A stretch of 64,000 nucleotides of DNA from Norana najaformis (Eukaryota > Annelida > Clitellata > Crassiclitellata > Hormogastridae): positions 1,023,501 to 1,087,500 of the forward strand of contig OZ029921.1 of the NCBI GenBank assembly GCA_964023275.1, given 5' to 3'. Made by a program: the position numbers and the translations under genes. Positions 42,669 to 53,347 of this stretch are shown piece by piece; position 1 is the stretch's first letter, and each line of letters opens with the position of its first letter. Below the pieces are notes generated by a model. The model saw nothing but the letters and a program-made list of their open reading frames with translations, made no database searches and had not been told where the DNA came from.

Positions 42669-43560
42669 TGTTATGTCCAACAGCTAAACACTTGTGTCTA
42701 TTTCAGGAGGCCTCACGTTCGCAGTCCACATAAATCTTTCCGAATACCAACGAATTCAGCATTAATTTCAAGACATGGACTGTTCTGTTAAAACCCGCGT
42801 AAGTCTAAAGCGTGGATCGTTTCAATAAACCTCTCTATAATCGCTGAGAATAGCAATGGATTCTAGATTAGTCTGCAGCAACGAACGCTCTTAATAAACC
42901 TCGCATAAATCTATCTGTACCATGGTAATACCAGCACGTTTCACATTAATGCCTATAAGTGAACTCAAATTTTGTCTATGGTCGCACCGCAGTGCCTGAG
43001 TTTCATAGACACTTAGTCGGCCCACACTAATTTTTCTCTCATTTTATTTGTAAAGAGATTATTTGACAGAATAAACAGAATAAGATGAGCTTCCTCTAAA
43101 GAGCGGGACGAGGATTCGACCCCAAAGATAATAAACACCGAAGAGAATTGCTTTTTTTGGGAGTAAGGCAAACTTACCCCACTGCGGCATATAATCGAAA
43201 GTTTATGGCTGAGTTCATTCTGTCAGTCTGTCTGTCTGTCTGTGTGTCCGTCCGTCTGTCTGTCCGTATATTGGGCCTGTAGTGTATGCACTTGCATAGT
43301 GTATATATGGGTACTTTGGTAACAGAGAGGCTCGTACTGGAGCTATATAAAACCCATATACATTACGCTACACTGCTGAAATCTGTTCTTGTTGTGGACG
43401 TGTGTTCGACAGTGTGCGTGTCTGTGTATATGCTTATGTGTGTGTATGTGTGTGTATCTGTGGGTGTATCCGTGAATGTATCTGCCTGTATGTGTAGTTG
43501 TTTTCGTTGTTTTGCTGAGTTTATGTAATTACTGGCCCTAAAACAACTCAACTTAAGTTA
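42669..43560. other. No gene; short TGTC and GTGT tracts
   Basis: (TGTC)n at 43225-43265 and TGTGTGTATGTG at 43410-43480. The remaining sequence is unremarkable. Confidence 0.45.
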
Positions 43561-44085
43561 AGTATCATATCGTCAAGTGCTCGAGTTCTTGTAACTTGTG
43601 CGTTGTCAAGTGGCGTTGCGCATGCGTGTTTATCCATTTTCTGCGGGGCTGTTTACGGGTCCGGAAGTGCACTGAACTATGGGTTATCTGGGAAAATGAT
43701 CCGTGACACAAAAATTCGGAGCCCCTGTCCCTGTGCACGATCCAGTTCTGGTTGCGTGATTTGAGCTCAAGTCGAAGGCGGTTGGACAAAGGGCTTTGTC
43801 TAATTATTTCGGGCTGACTTAATGAATTGATGGATATTTTTGTCGGCAAGTTGAAAGCGCTCGTTAATGAGCGAGTTGATGGATTGGAATGACGACTAAA
43901 ATGTTTTCTATCGAAAAACGCATACAACAAGCGCATATGTCTGTCTATTTGTCTGCTTGTATGTTCGTCCATGTCTGTCTGTCTGTCTGACTGCTATATA
44001 TAGGCCTATATTTGCACATAAGCATGTACTCAACATGTAATATACAATCATGGCTAAAGTTAGCGACCATACACGTTTGGACACG
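43561..44085. other. No gene seen
   Basis: A 135-codon minus frame at 43565-43972 lacks recognisable motifs and ends in a TGTC tract (43940-43990). Confidence 0.4.
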
Positions 44086-44176
44086 TTAACCTATGTATAT
44101 ATATTCACATATATATTCATATATATATTTTATATATATAAATATAGATATATATTCATATATATATTCAGTTCGT
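44086..44176. repeat. ATATATTCAT palindromic AT repeat
   Basis: Four ATATATATTCA-type units around TTTTATATATATAAATATAG; near self-complementary. Confidence 0.85.
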
Positions 44177-44925
44177 AATGTAAATAAATCTAGTTATTTA
44201 GTATACGGGTCTGTCAGCATAAGACCTCCCCCATAAGCGACATGGTCCTGTGGATGTTGAAAGAAGTTTTGGCTGAAGCGCAGACACGACACAGTAACCA
44301 TACAAAATCTTTGCTTACGAGTTTCGTGGGTTGACAGATGGCGTCACAATCATACGGGTTTCGAATATCGGACGCAGAGCTTAAAGTCAAACACATCAAG
44401 CACTCAGATCCTATTGCATTTTGGTTTTTTATAAGATATTATTCATCTTTTTGAGAAAGAAACAAATTCTGTCAGTTCTCTCTGAAAGGTTTTGTTTTCA
44501 TTCGATAAAACTAATCTCGTAACTCAATTCCATCTCCCTTATCAGCAAATCGCTATTGATTGCGTCACAGCGGAAGTTACGTCAGCCTCCTGGCAATCAG
44601 AAGCAGACGATCGTTATGAAGGACGGTGCGAAGAAAGAAAACTCCCCGTGATAATATCAGCCAGATTGCTAAACAGCCATACGCATGGATGGATGGACGG
44701 AAGGATGTAGGTCTACGAATGGAGGAATAACTGATACGGTCTGTATACACACAGTGTACAGACATGTTTAATTGATGTTTGCAAATGCTCAAAATTTACA
44801 TCCTTCAGTCTTTGGATGCAGTTGCGGAGGGCAGTTTCAGAGCAGAGTGTCAGTTCTGCTCTCGGTTGAGGGTTCGACAGAAACTGACCCAACACAAGAT
44901 TTCCAAGTGCTACGGAATTGAGAAA
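44177..44925. other. No confident gene
   Basis: Short frames of balanced composition in both strands with no recognisable domain. Confidence 0.4.
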
Positions 44926-45055
44926 TGGACAGAGAGATGGAAGGAGGGAATGGAAGGATGGATGGGGAGAGAGAGCGAGTGAGAGACAGAGAGAAAAGAG
45001 AGAGAGACAGACAGACAGATAGACAGACAGACAGACCGAGACGGAGAGACGATTG
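44926..45055 (+). repeat. GA/GACA repeat
   Basis: AGAGAGAGCGAGTGAGAGAC and GACAGACAGACAGATAGACA units. Confidence 0.9.
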
Positions 45056-45124
45056 GGTGCATAGGGAGGGAGGGGAAGATGATTCTAGATAAATTAGTCA
45101 ATAGAACAATAACCTCGTATCTAA

Positions 45125-45351
45125 TGTCTGTCTCTGTCTGTCTTTCTGTTTGTCTGTTTGTCTATCTGTGAGTCTGTCTCTCCGTCCGACCGTCCCTACG
45201 GCTGCCTGTGTGTTTGTCTGTGTGTTTGTCTGTCTGACTGTCTGTCTGGTTATATATCCGTCTGTCCGTCTGTCAGTCAGTCTGTCTGTCTGTCTGTCTG
45301 TCCGTCTGTCAGTCAGTCAGTCAGTCTGTCTGTCTGTCTGTCCGTCTGTCA

Positions 45352-45431
<80 letters not shown>

Positions 45432-45432
45432 C
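45125..45432 (+). repeat. (TGTC)n microsatellite
   Basis: Long TGTC array with CAGT and CCGT variants, pure for about 80 bp at 45348-45431. Confidence 0.95.
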
Positions 45433-45660
45433 GTCATTTGCCATCCAGCCGTTTATCTGTAGAACTCTCCAATACGGTGGTTGTGTATGAAGAGGCATCG
45501 AAATTAGGCCTATCTGTTTTCATCTACTTTGATTGCAAATTATTATTACTATTAGCCGGCGCCGCGATAAATTGGTTGGCGACGCCATCGTTTAATATCG
45601 ACCGGAAATGGCTGAGAACGAAGGAATTTACGATGCACTTATGTTGCGCAAGATTATAAT
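45433..45660. other. No gene seen
   Basis: Unique spacer. Confidence 0.4.
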
Positions 45661-45689
45661 TGAGTCTTCAAATCAATTGAATCCAGAGA

Positions 45690-46355
45690 CTAATATATAC
45701 ATATACATATATACATATATACATGAATACATTACGTACTTCAAATACTTTATGTACTTCAGCGAGAAACGCTTCCACGAGGTAATTAGAAGGCGCTATA
45801 AAATGATCAGTTATATTATATTGCATACATTCGCAAGCACTCGCACACACGTTCATTTATACATACAACGCAAATATGCATACAGTGCATGAATGAACAG
45901 TGAATCTATGTATTGTATGTTTACATGTATTGTATGGATGTATTATGAATGTATAATTTTGTGAATAGTTGTACTAGATCATACATACACGCATGCATAC
46001 ATACATACATGCATACACGCTTGCATCCATGCAGACACAGACAGACAGACAAACATACATACATACATACATACACATACATACAAACATGAATATATGC
46101 ATACAGGCATATACGCATGCTTACATATAGACGTATACATACGTACACACGTGCATGCATGCATGCATACATACACACATACATATATACATGCGTACAT
46201 CATACATGCATACATACATATATTCATTTGGACATGCATTCATACAGACATACACACGGACAAACATACATACACATACATACATTCATACATGCATACA
46301 TAGACACACACATACATACACGCATGCATATATGCATACATACATACATCCATTA
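45690..46355 (+). repeat. (ATAC)n microsatellite
   Basis: ATACATACATAC/ATACATGC units, densest at 45980-46350, with CAGACAGACAGAC at 46034-46050. The opposite strand of the GTAT repeats elsewhere. Confidence 0.92.
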
Positions 46356-46639
46356 ACATATACCGGTTTCCAACAACCGCCCCATTCCGCGCCTCAGATT
46401 CAGATTTACTGACACACCGCGTGTTATAAGTGCCTTAAATAAAAAAAATTAAATAAAATTAATTAACTAGTATGGGGAAGCTGACCCTTTGTTATTACAA
46501 GTCAGTTTGTTTCTGATCCTTCAGTGGCCAGAGAGACCACAGCAGTGTCTGGATTAACCCATCAATTGTCTAATTAGAGGTTGTATTTCACGAGTGACTG
46601 CTATAGCGTTTCGCACAAGTATCAGTTTATAGCGCTACA
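46356..46639. other. Spacer 3' of the GPCR gene
   Basis: Lies downstream of the GPCR stop. On the minus strand I see no clear AATAAA close to the stop; TTTATTTAA-type AT-rich sequence at 46437-46470 could hold a polyadenylation region. Confidence 0.35.
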
Positions 46640-47740
46640 TCAGTAGATCTCCACGCAGTTTGACACACCAGCTCGCGTCGTCAGCGTGGCCTTAAGGAAT
46701 GGCTTCGACGACTGACGGCATCGGTTGAGACAGACATCTCGAAAAGTCTTTCGAAACTGTCGACTCATCGTGCAGTAGAGAACGAAATTGATCGCGCTGT
46801 TCAGCAATCCGAGGAGGTCCCAGATGTCCCCGAGAGGGACGTAGACCTCCTCGAAGACGGCCGTGTCAATTCCGCTGAGGAAGGCCAGAACCCCCTGCGG
46901 CAGTTCGGCAAGCACGAAGCACAGCACGACGGCTACGAGCATGGCCGTCGTGCGGCAGTGTTCGTTGGCTCGCTCGGACTCGTTCTTCCGACCGAGGGAC
47001 ATGAGTCTTCGCCGCTTCCGGTCGGCTGTCCTCATGGCCTGGATGAGCAGGGCGCTGAGGACAGTCAGCAGGACACACGGGGCCACCTTGAGGACGACCC
47101 CAAACAACCAGAAGTTGAAAGCCGTGTATGCGTTGCCGACAAAGGCGTTCCACTCGAACCAGTATCCGCCTTCGCTGCGCAATACCAGCCGGTACTTGAC
47201 GTAGTTCGGTACGCAGACGATGGGAGTGGCAGCGTAGACTGCCGCAATTGTCAGCCGGGCACGGCGGACGTTGCAGAGGCGCGACCCGAGGGTGTGGTGA
47301 CAGACTGTGATGTAGCGGAAGACCGCGAGGGCCACCGTAAGCCACATGGCGATGGTGTGCGTCGTGATAGTGAAGTTAACGTTGAAGAGCATGTAGACGA
47401 TCCAGCCCTTCGGGTGCTTGAAGGTGGCGTCTGGAACGGCCAGGCAGTTGAAGTAGACGGCGTAGGGCAGATAGGAGAGCATGGTCAACGCGTCGGCGAT
47501 AGCCAGGGCCGTCAGTAGATGGTTCGTGGGAGTGGCCATGTTCTTCCGGGTCAGAACGACGATGTTCGTGAGATTCGAGGCGATCCCGAAGAGGCACAGA
47601 GCCACGCTCAGGTATCCGTGTACGCCCTGGTACCAGAGACTGAACCGAGTCAGGACAGGAACCCATTCCACCCCGTCGTCCTTTCCTTCCATCTGTCCAT
47701 CAAGAATTTCGCCACACGTCGTCAAGTTCTCGTCGGTCAT
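46640..47740 (-). CDS. Peptide GPCR, dmsr-1 / myosuppressin-receptor-like, single exon, complete
   Basis: A 366-residue rhodopsin-family (class A) receptor of the plasma membrane. N-glycosylation site NLT lies at residue 5. TM1 (about 43-63) has the N-x-L-N-IVVLT motif. The first loop reads MATPTNHLLTALAIADALTM, typical of the dmsr/FMRFamide/sex-peptide-receptor group. TM3 ends in FRY (141-143) in place of DRY. TM6 has CFVLAELPQGVLAF (274-287), where the family has ELP instead of CWxP. TM7 ends NSAINFVLYC (314-323), replacing NPxxY. C94-equivalent and ECL2 cysteines are C99 and C176. The likely ligands are myosuppressin or FLP-like neuropeptides, with Gi/o coupling in described relatives; that is family knowledge. 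The start ATG is the first in frame. The 1.1-kb high-GC frame has no introns and stands out against AT-rich surroundings. No neighbour shares its function. Confidence 0.9.
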   Translation of the reverse strand: MTDENLTTCGEILDGQMEGKDDGVEWVPVLTRFSLWYQGVHGYLSVALCLFGIASNLTNIVVLTRKNMATPTNHLLTALAIADALTMLSYLPYAVYFNCLAVPDATFKHPKGWIVYMLFNVNFTITTHTIAMWLTVALAVFRYITVCHHTLGSRLCNVRRARLTIAAVYAATPIVCVPNYVKYRLVLRSEGGYWFEWNAFVGNAYTAFNFWLFGVVLKVAPCVLLTVLSALLIQAMRTADRKRRRLMSLGRKNESERANEHCRTTAMLVAVVLCFVLAELPQGVLAFLSGIDTAVFEEVYVPLGDIWDLLGLLNSAINFVLYCTMSRQFRKTFRDVCLNRCRQSSKPFLKATLTTRAGVSNCVEIY

Positions 47741-48094
47741 TGTTGGGTCTTAGGTGAACAGCAGGCTGGGCGATAGTAGCTGGATCAGCGGAGCGGTTCG
47801 TATGGAAGTCAACATTTCTTACGATTCAACCTGTAATGTAATCATAGACGTAAAGTAGTTTAAATAGCCCATGTGAAAAGCCTGAAATTAGTGCAGATGT
47901 AATGCAAAGGAGAATTTGCACGATATCACTTGCCAAAACAGCTTCAGAGGCATTAGCTAAGGGATGCAGCAAGTGGAATTACCAGTGATCTCTCGCTTCT
48001 TTTGATCCGTATATATGAGGAGAGGTTTTCCGATTGTTAAACTGATGCCTTTTTTGCGCTTCAGCTTACATATCCTTCCTTTCGTATATCTGCC
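47741..48094. other. Upstream region of the GPCR gene
   Basis: Should contain the GPCR 5' UTR and possibly upstream exon or promoter. No TATA box or clear splice acceptor identified. Confidence 0.35.
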
Positions 48095-48200
48095 AACCCC
48101 TCTGACTTGACGCAGCGCTCGTGAATAAACTAGCCCCCTGCACTTGGCTTTTAAGAAGCGCTTCGAAACGCACAGATTACGACTAGAATTCTTCTGAATC
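48095..48200 (+). mobile_element. Family B variant retrotransposon tail
   Basis: CTTGACGCAGCGCTCGTGAA, TAAACTAGCCCCCTGCACTT, GGCTTTTAAGAAGCGCTTCG and CAGATTACGACTAG: the 11690 subfamily. Confidence 0.7.
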
Positions 48201-48925
48201 AACTTCTATGAACTATTAAGCCGATAAACTTACTTAAACACCGAACTTCTACAAAAAATAGTTCTGTGCCGCACTCTTCGAAATCATGGCTGTTACGAAC
48301 ACCACAGAATCACAGGATTAAAACAACTAAACGCCGATAAAATTAAACAAAACTTCGCTAAATCGTGTACAATAAAATAGCCTCAACTTCGCTGCTACGG
48401 TAACGCTCCTTCAAGAATCCTGCTCAGAAAACTGTCAAGTTTTATACGCGCAGCTTTTCAGCGTAGAATAACTTCTCGAAAATACAGATAGCTGCGAAAT
48501 TAACGACTTTGTCGACTGTTACGGTTTTACTGCCACACCTTCTGCGCATTCTCTTTTCGCGGAGCCCACGTGGGTGCAATAAAACACCAGCACAATTACA
48601 TGCTACATCTGCCCGTCGTTGCTGAACTGTTTCAAGATAAAACGCGCCCACTCTATACAGCTGCACCTCTTCCTAGCCCGCATGCATTTCTCACGAGCGG
48701 CATCTACTGTGAGCTTATATATAATGTGGCTTAGTAGCTCAATAATAATGACACATTAAAACGTAAGGTGTCGCTAGATGCAGCGGTCCTGGGCTATGTA
48801 GGGCACTATTTACATTTGCAATTACGTTGTGTTTGTAATCACGCTGCATTTAAATTTGTAAATTGTAAATACATTTAAAGTAACATCTGTACTGTTTCGT
48901 AGTCGTTGTGATAATTGTAAACTGG
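48201..48925. other. No gene seen
   Basis: Unique DNA; an AAATTGTAAATACATTTAAA AT-rich patch lies near 48855. Confidence 0.4.
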
Positions 48926-48929
48926 AGAT

Positions 48930-49082
48930 TTTTACAGCTGTCTGACTCTTGGATCTTGACCTGGAACCGAACCCTTCTTACCTGTCGATTTTGTTTTGAC
49001 TGAGCGCCTGTGAATGAGCTAGTTCCCGCTACTTTACTCTCTTTGGACGCAGTAGAAGTCTCGAGCTTACGATTACGGTATA
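48930..49082 (+). mobile_element. Family B retrotransposon 3' end
   Basis: CTTGGATCTTGACCTGGAAC, CGATTTTGTTTTGACTGAGC, GTGAATGAGCTAGTTCCC and GTAGAAGTCTCGAGCTTACG with a GATTAC tail. Confidence 0.75.
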
Positions 49083-49264
49083 GGATTATATTTTCCGATG
49101 TCTCTATTTGCAAATCATCAAGCAGCCCATGCCAGCATCGCTGCGTCTAGCGACATCTATTCAATTTTCCACGAACCACGTGATCCTCACTTTACTGTGT
49201 ATCAGCTTAACGCACTACTTCACACAACAGCCGGCGATATGTATTACGTGTTAGAGATATTAGG

Positions 49265-49522
49265 GAGATATATGTATGTAGGCCTACTGTGTATGCATGT
49301 ATGTACTTGTGTATCTATGTATGTATCTATGCATGTACGCGTGTGTATGTATGTATCTCTGTATGTATGTTTGTATCTGTATGTGTGCATGTTTCTACAT
49401 ATGTATATATCTATATATGTGTGTATCTATATATGTATATATCTATATATGTGTGTATCTATATATGTATGTATCTATATATGTGTGCATCTATATATGT
49501 ATGTATCTATATATGTATGTAT
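49265..49522 (+). repeat. (GTAT)n / (TATATATGT)n microsatellite
   Basis: A higher-order unit TATCTATATATGTGTG of about 24 bp repeats about six times at 49400-49520. Confidence 0.92.
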
Positions 49523-49523
49523 C

Positions 49524-49738
49524 TGTGGGACGCGGTGGTGTAATGGTATGGTCGGTGCCTCGTAACAAGAGGGTCGCGGGTTCGAATCTACCTTAGGCCA
49601 CTGCGTAGCGACCTTGGACAAGTTACCGACCCACAACTGTCTGTTAGGAAAGCAACGGAAAACCACCTCACTCATATCATCCCGGGTGGCATAAAGCCAA
49701 AGGACCTGCCTTCGGGGAGAGAACTCGTCATCATCATG
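49524..49738 (+). mobile_element. tRNA-derived SINE (type 1), copy 2
   Basis: GTGGGACGCGGTGGTGTAAT, box A TGGTGTAATGGTATGG, box B CGGGTTCGAATCTACC, then CAAGTTACCGACCCACAACT, AACCACCTCACTCATATCAT and TCCCGGGTGGCATAAAGCCA, ending in a CATCATCAT tail. It is inserted within a GTAT microsatellite, which resumes at 49739. Confidence 0.87.
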
Positions 49739-49825
49739 TATGCATCTATGTATGTGTGCATGAAAGTATGTATGTATGTATGTATGTATGTATGTATGTA
49801 TGTATGTATGTATGTATGTATAAAT
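49739..49825 (+). repeat. (GTAT)n microsatellite
   Basis: Pure GTAT units at 49768-49820, a continuation of the array interrupted by the SINE. Confidence 0.95.
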
Positions 49826-49929
49826 CTATATATGTATGCATCCAGTGCAGTTTTAACTACCTCTCGAAGACGTTGCACGCATGACAATTTAATTGCCATA
49901 GTTCGTCTGATCAGATGCGACGTAAGATT

Positions 49930-50460
49930 TGGTTAAAAATTACAGCCGAACCGAGAATAAAATGAAACATGGCGGACATCACACATCTTCTTTACGATTG
50001 TCAACATCTGACAACACTCGACAACGGTTGTCTTTCATTAGCAGAAGCCAGTTCTGACAACGTCCCTTTGTATGCAGAATCGGCGCTTCCGTGTTTTGCG
50101 GACGGCATATAGATGTGTTTTCGCATCGGTCGTAACGGGTAGTTAGTGCAGCGATTGTGCAGATGTCAACGTTTCCGTGATGGCAACATTTCGGACTCCC
50201 AATTCAGCCACTTCGGGCGGTCTTATGAGAAAGAGGAGAGGACAGGCGGATCGTGTGATATCAAATACAAGTCTTTCGACGTTGAAACATCGGGTTCGGC
50301 GACAGCTTTAAATCCTCCAATTTCTCTCAGACGGATTGTAACAAAACGCCGGGAAGACTGGCTGGCATTTGAGGCAGGAGCAACGGCGGAGATGAAGTAA
50401 CAGCCGAGTCCACCACGCAAAGGAGCATCGAGTTCCTCAATATTAAGCTACTTTGGGCAG
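49930..50460 (+). other. CpG-richer stretch with two short plus-strand frames, possible 5' gene region
   Basis: AACATGGCGGACATC at 49967 is a strong vertebrate-style ATGGCGG start context heading a 47-codon frame (49969-50112). A second frame (50180-50311) begins MATFRTPNSATSGGLMRKRR. Codon composition looks protein-like, CpG is higher than around, and no repeat family matches. I could not connect either to a downstream exon, so this is at most a candidate first exon. Confidence 0.25.
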
Positions 50461-50569
50461 TCAACTGTTATCTAGAAATGTCTTCTCTGTTACGACTTCT
50501 ACACGATTCTTTATCAGGATATTACACGATGTATCATCATGATCGTCGTTGTTATAATCATCATCTTCA

Positions 50570-50940
<371 letters not shown>

Positions 50941-51269
50941 CCGTAATTGATTCGAACCGAATAACCTTATGCTTGGTGGGAACTGCTCGCTGTCGAAGCG
51001 GATGAAGAATCCGTCATTGTTTATGGGCGAAAACGGCAACAGATGGCGATGTAAACAAGCAAGATAGATGCTGCAACTTATTCAGTAAAAATCTACACAG
51101 GGCAAATCCATGGACAGATGGCGCTGGATAAGCGATTAAATGCGTGCGAAGGAATCCACATCGGGAGATTTCCACTAAACAGAAGAACAACATTGGAGTT
51201 AACAAATGATCTAAAAACTGAATGTATTCGTCTGTACTTTTCGCCCGCAAACATGCCGCCCAGGAAGTG

Positions 51270-51279
51270 TTGTTGTTGG

Positions 51280-51329
<50 letters not shown>

Positions 51330-51535
51330 GTGATAACGACAGCGATGGTGACGATTATGATTATGACGACGGTGATGATGACATGTATGTCAGTATGTAT
51401 GCATGTCTGTCTGTATGTATTTATGTATGTATGTTTGCATGTATGTATGTATGTTTGCATGTATGTGTGTATGTATGTATGTATTTGTGTATGTATTTAT
51501 GTATGTATGTTTGTATGTATGCATCAAAATATATA
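51270..51535 (+). repeat. (GATG)n-type trinucleotide and (ATGT)n microsatellites
   Basis: ATGATGATGATG at 51276-51330, then TATGTATGTTTGCATG units to 51520. TATATATAGCGCCTTTTCAG at 51531 follows. Confidence 0.95.
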
Positions 51536-51985
51536 TATAGCGCCTTTTCAGAAATTCTCGAAAAGCGCTAGACGCATGATTCAAATTGCATAGCAATCCA
51601 TTGTATTCGACGACATTACCTTAGATTAAATTGGCAAAATCCCGGTGGACGGTCAATCGTGAACGGGTGTGGACGCCTTTGGCAGCGGCTTAGAGGAGGA
51701 AGAACCCCCCCCCCCACAGTCTGCTAATCTCTATAGACATTCAGGTCTCCCCTCAACCATTCACGTGGCCAGAAGCCCCGTGGGCGGACCGTGAAATAAT
51801 GGTCTCCCTTTGGCATTCAACGTGGGAGTTAGACCACCATTTTGAATTAGGATTATGGGGTTCCTTTCGTTCCGGAGAAAAGGATATGTATCGCTAGATG
51901 TAGCGCTTTTCTTATAAGCGCTACAGGATGATTTTCTTAATATTATTATTGTCAAGGATAGACTCAACAGATATCCCACTAGGGG
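51536..51985. other. No gene; family tail relics
   Basis: AAGCGCTAGACGCATG and GTAGCGCTTTTCTTATAAGC look like degraded GCGCTATAAAA-type tails. A CCCCCCCCCC run occurs at 51705-51715. Confidence 0.4.
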
Positions 51986-51986
51986 C

Positions 51987-52415
51987 TTGTTCCAGTGCTG
52001 CTCCGAGCATGCTCAGAGTGTACTCGGAGTACGTTCCGTGTCGTCGTGGAACAACAGCGAATAGCACGAATAGAGTAAGCAGAGCAAAGCGTAAAACGCA
52101 CAGGGTTTTGTTACAGGGTAAAAATCTCGGACAGAAGTACTTTGATTTAACTGCGACTATTACTTCACATGATTTATTTGTGCCTGTATTTTTATAAACA
52201 ATTTTACCATGACGAAATGAAAAAAACGGAGAAGGCGAAAGGTATTGTATTTGCCAATAAAAATTCAGATTGGTAATTAGCGGAACATTGCGTCGTGAAA
52301 GGCCACGTAGTTAAGCTGGCCAAGCATAGCGGATTAGCTCTGCTCGCTGGTGTTCCACATCTGAACGAAGTATACACAGAGTAAACTCCGATCATGCTCT
52401 GAGCAGTGGTGGTTT
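51987..52415. mobile_element. MITE-like element with long imperfect terminal inverted repeats
   Basis: The left end (CCAGTGCTGCTCCGAGCATG, then CAGAGTGTACTCGGAGTA, then GTGGAACAACAGCG) matches the reverse complement of the right end (CCACTGCTCAGAGCATGATC, then GGAGTTTACTCTG, then GTGGAACACCAGCG) over about 75 bp with scattered mismatches. The 280-bp interior has no coding remnant. I could not fix a target-site duplication, so the superfamily is open; PIF/Harbinger-like MITEs are one option. Confidence 0.6.
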
Positions 52416-52990
52416 ATGGTGAATGTACGGCAGAGATGTCTGAAAAGTTTCATTCCACTTTAAACGCTTCCCGCCATAAAATCTCACAAGCCCTCTTGAC
52501 CTGCCCAAACTACTGAGCCTAATCTAAAAACTGGGTTTCCTCACTATAAAACTTAACTCTTCCGGTTTATTAAGAGTTATTAATGTTTCCTGTTCTCCGG
52601 CTTCAATGGGCACTTCTGAACTTTGTACTAAGGATAATTATTGTTAAACAACACTTCCCTTGATCGAAAACTGATAGGTGAAAGGTTACGACTGTGTAAT
52701 GATTGCTGGCCGCGTTCAAGCAACGGAAGGGGTTTCTTTTAAAATAAAATTGATCTGTCTTGACTGAATCGAGTTTACCTGATCAAATTCTTGCAAGCGC
52801 TCAATCAAGGCAGCCATGGAATATCAAGAGGCAGAGGTTAATACATAAACGCAGTTGTTAATGCACATGTTTTGCTATAGCGACCATTTGATTTATAGAC
52901 TATGTCAACACACAATTGAAATGCAATTTTCCAATAGATAAACTCTGTAGTCATCTGATATTGGGTTTCCTTATTATGAAATTTTCGGAT
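52416..52990. other. No gene seen
   Basis: AT-rich DNA upstream of the PNISR-like gene; promoter elements not recognised. Confidence 0.4.
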
Positions 52991-52995
52991 TTTAG

Positions 52996-53100
52996 GCAAA
53001 CCGGAAACAGCTCCGTGTTGCGCCGCCATACTGCGAAAGTGATGCAGAAGTTAGAAGATTCGTACAATTTCTTGATGAGACGCGCGAACTACGTTAAGAG
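52996..53100 (+). other. Candidate 5' leader exon of the PNISR-like gene
   Basis: Ends in a consensus donor AAGAG/GTAAGA at 53101. It is GC-richer than its surroundings and contains CGCCGCCATA (53021-53030), a YY1-type element common near housekeeping start sites. A TTTTAG acceptor-like sequence precedes it. It could splice to an acceptor at 53191-53192 (TTTGTGTTTTAG), placing the PNISR start codon in exon 2. A short frame through it (MQKLEDSYNFLMRRANYVKR at the end) might instead be coding for an unrelated protein. Confidence 0.4.
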
Positions 53101-53347
53101 GTAAGATTGTAGAAAATCTGAAGAATTATTACGAATGTAACTTAATAAATCGCTTATTCGTTGTCATGGTTAATGTTGGGTTTGTGTTTTAGAGGATTTA
53201 GAAAGCTTTTTGAACGGCACGAGTCAATTGCTAGGCTACACTGTATTCGACTTCTAGACTGTTCTGCCTTGCTTGTGTGTTGACTGTTTCCAGCTTGTTT
53301 TGGTACTGAACGTGTTTTCCATACACTTTGGCTGAAAAAAGGAGACG

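Noticed and set aside
46863-47776. Long frames overlapping the GPCR on both strands (up to 186 codons)
   Set aside because: Shadows of a high-GC coding exon; only the 366-residue frame has membrane topology and family motifs.
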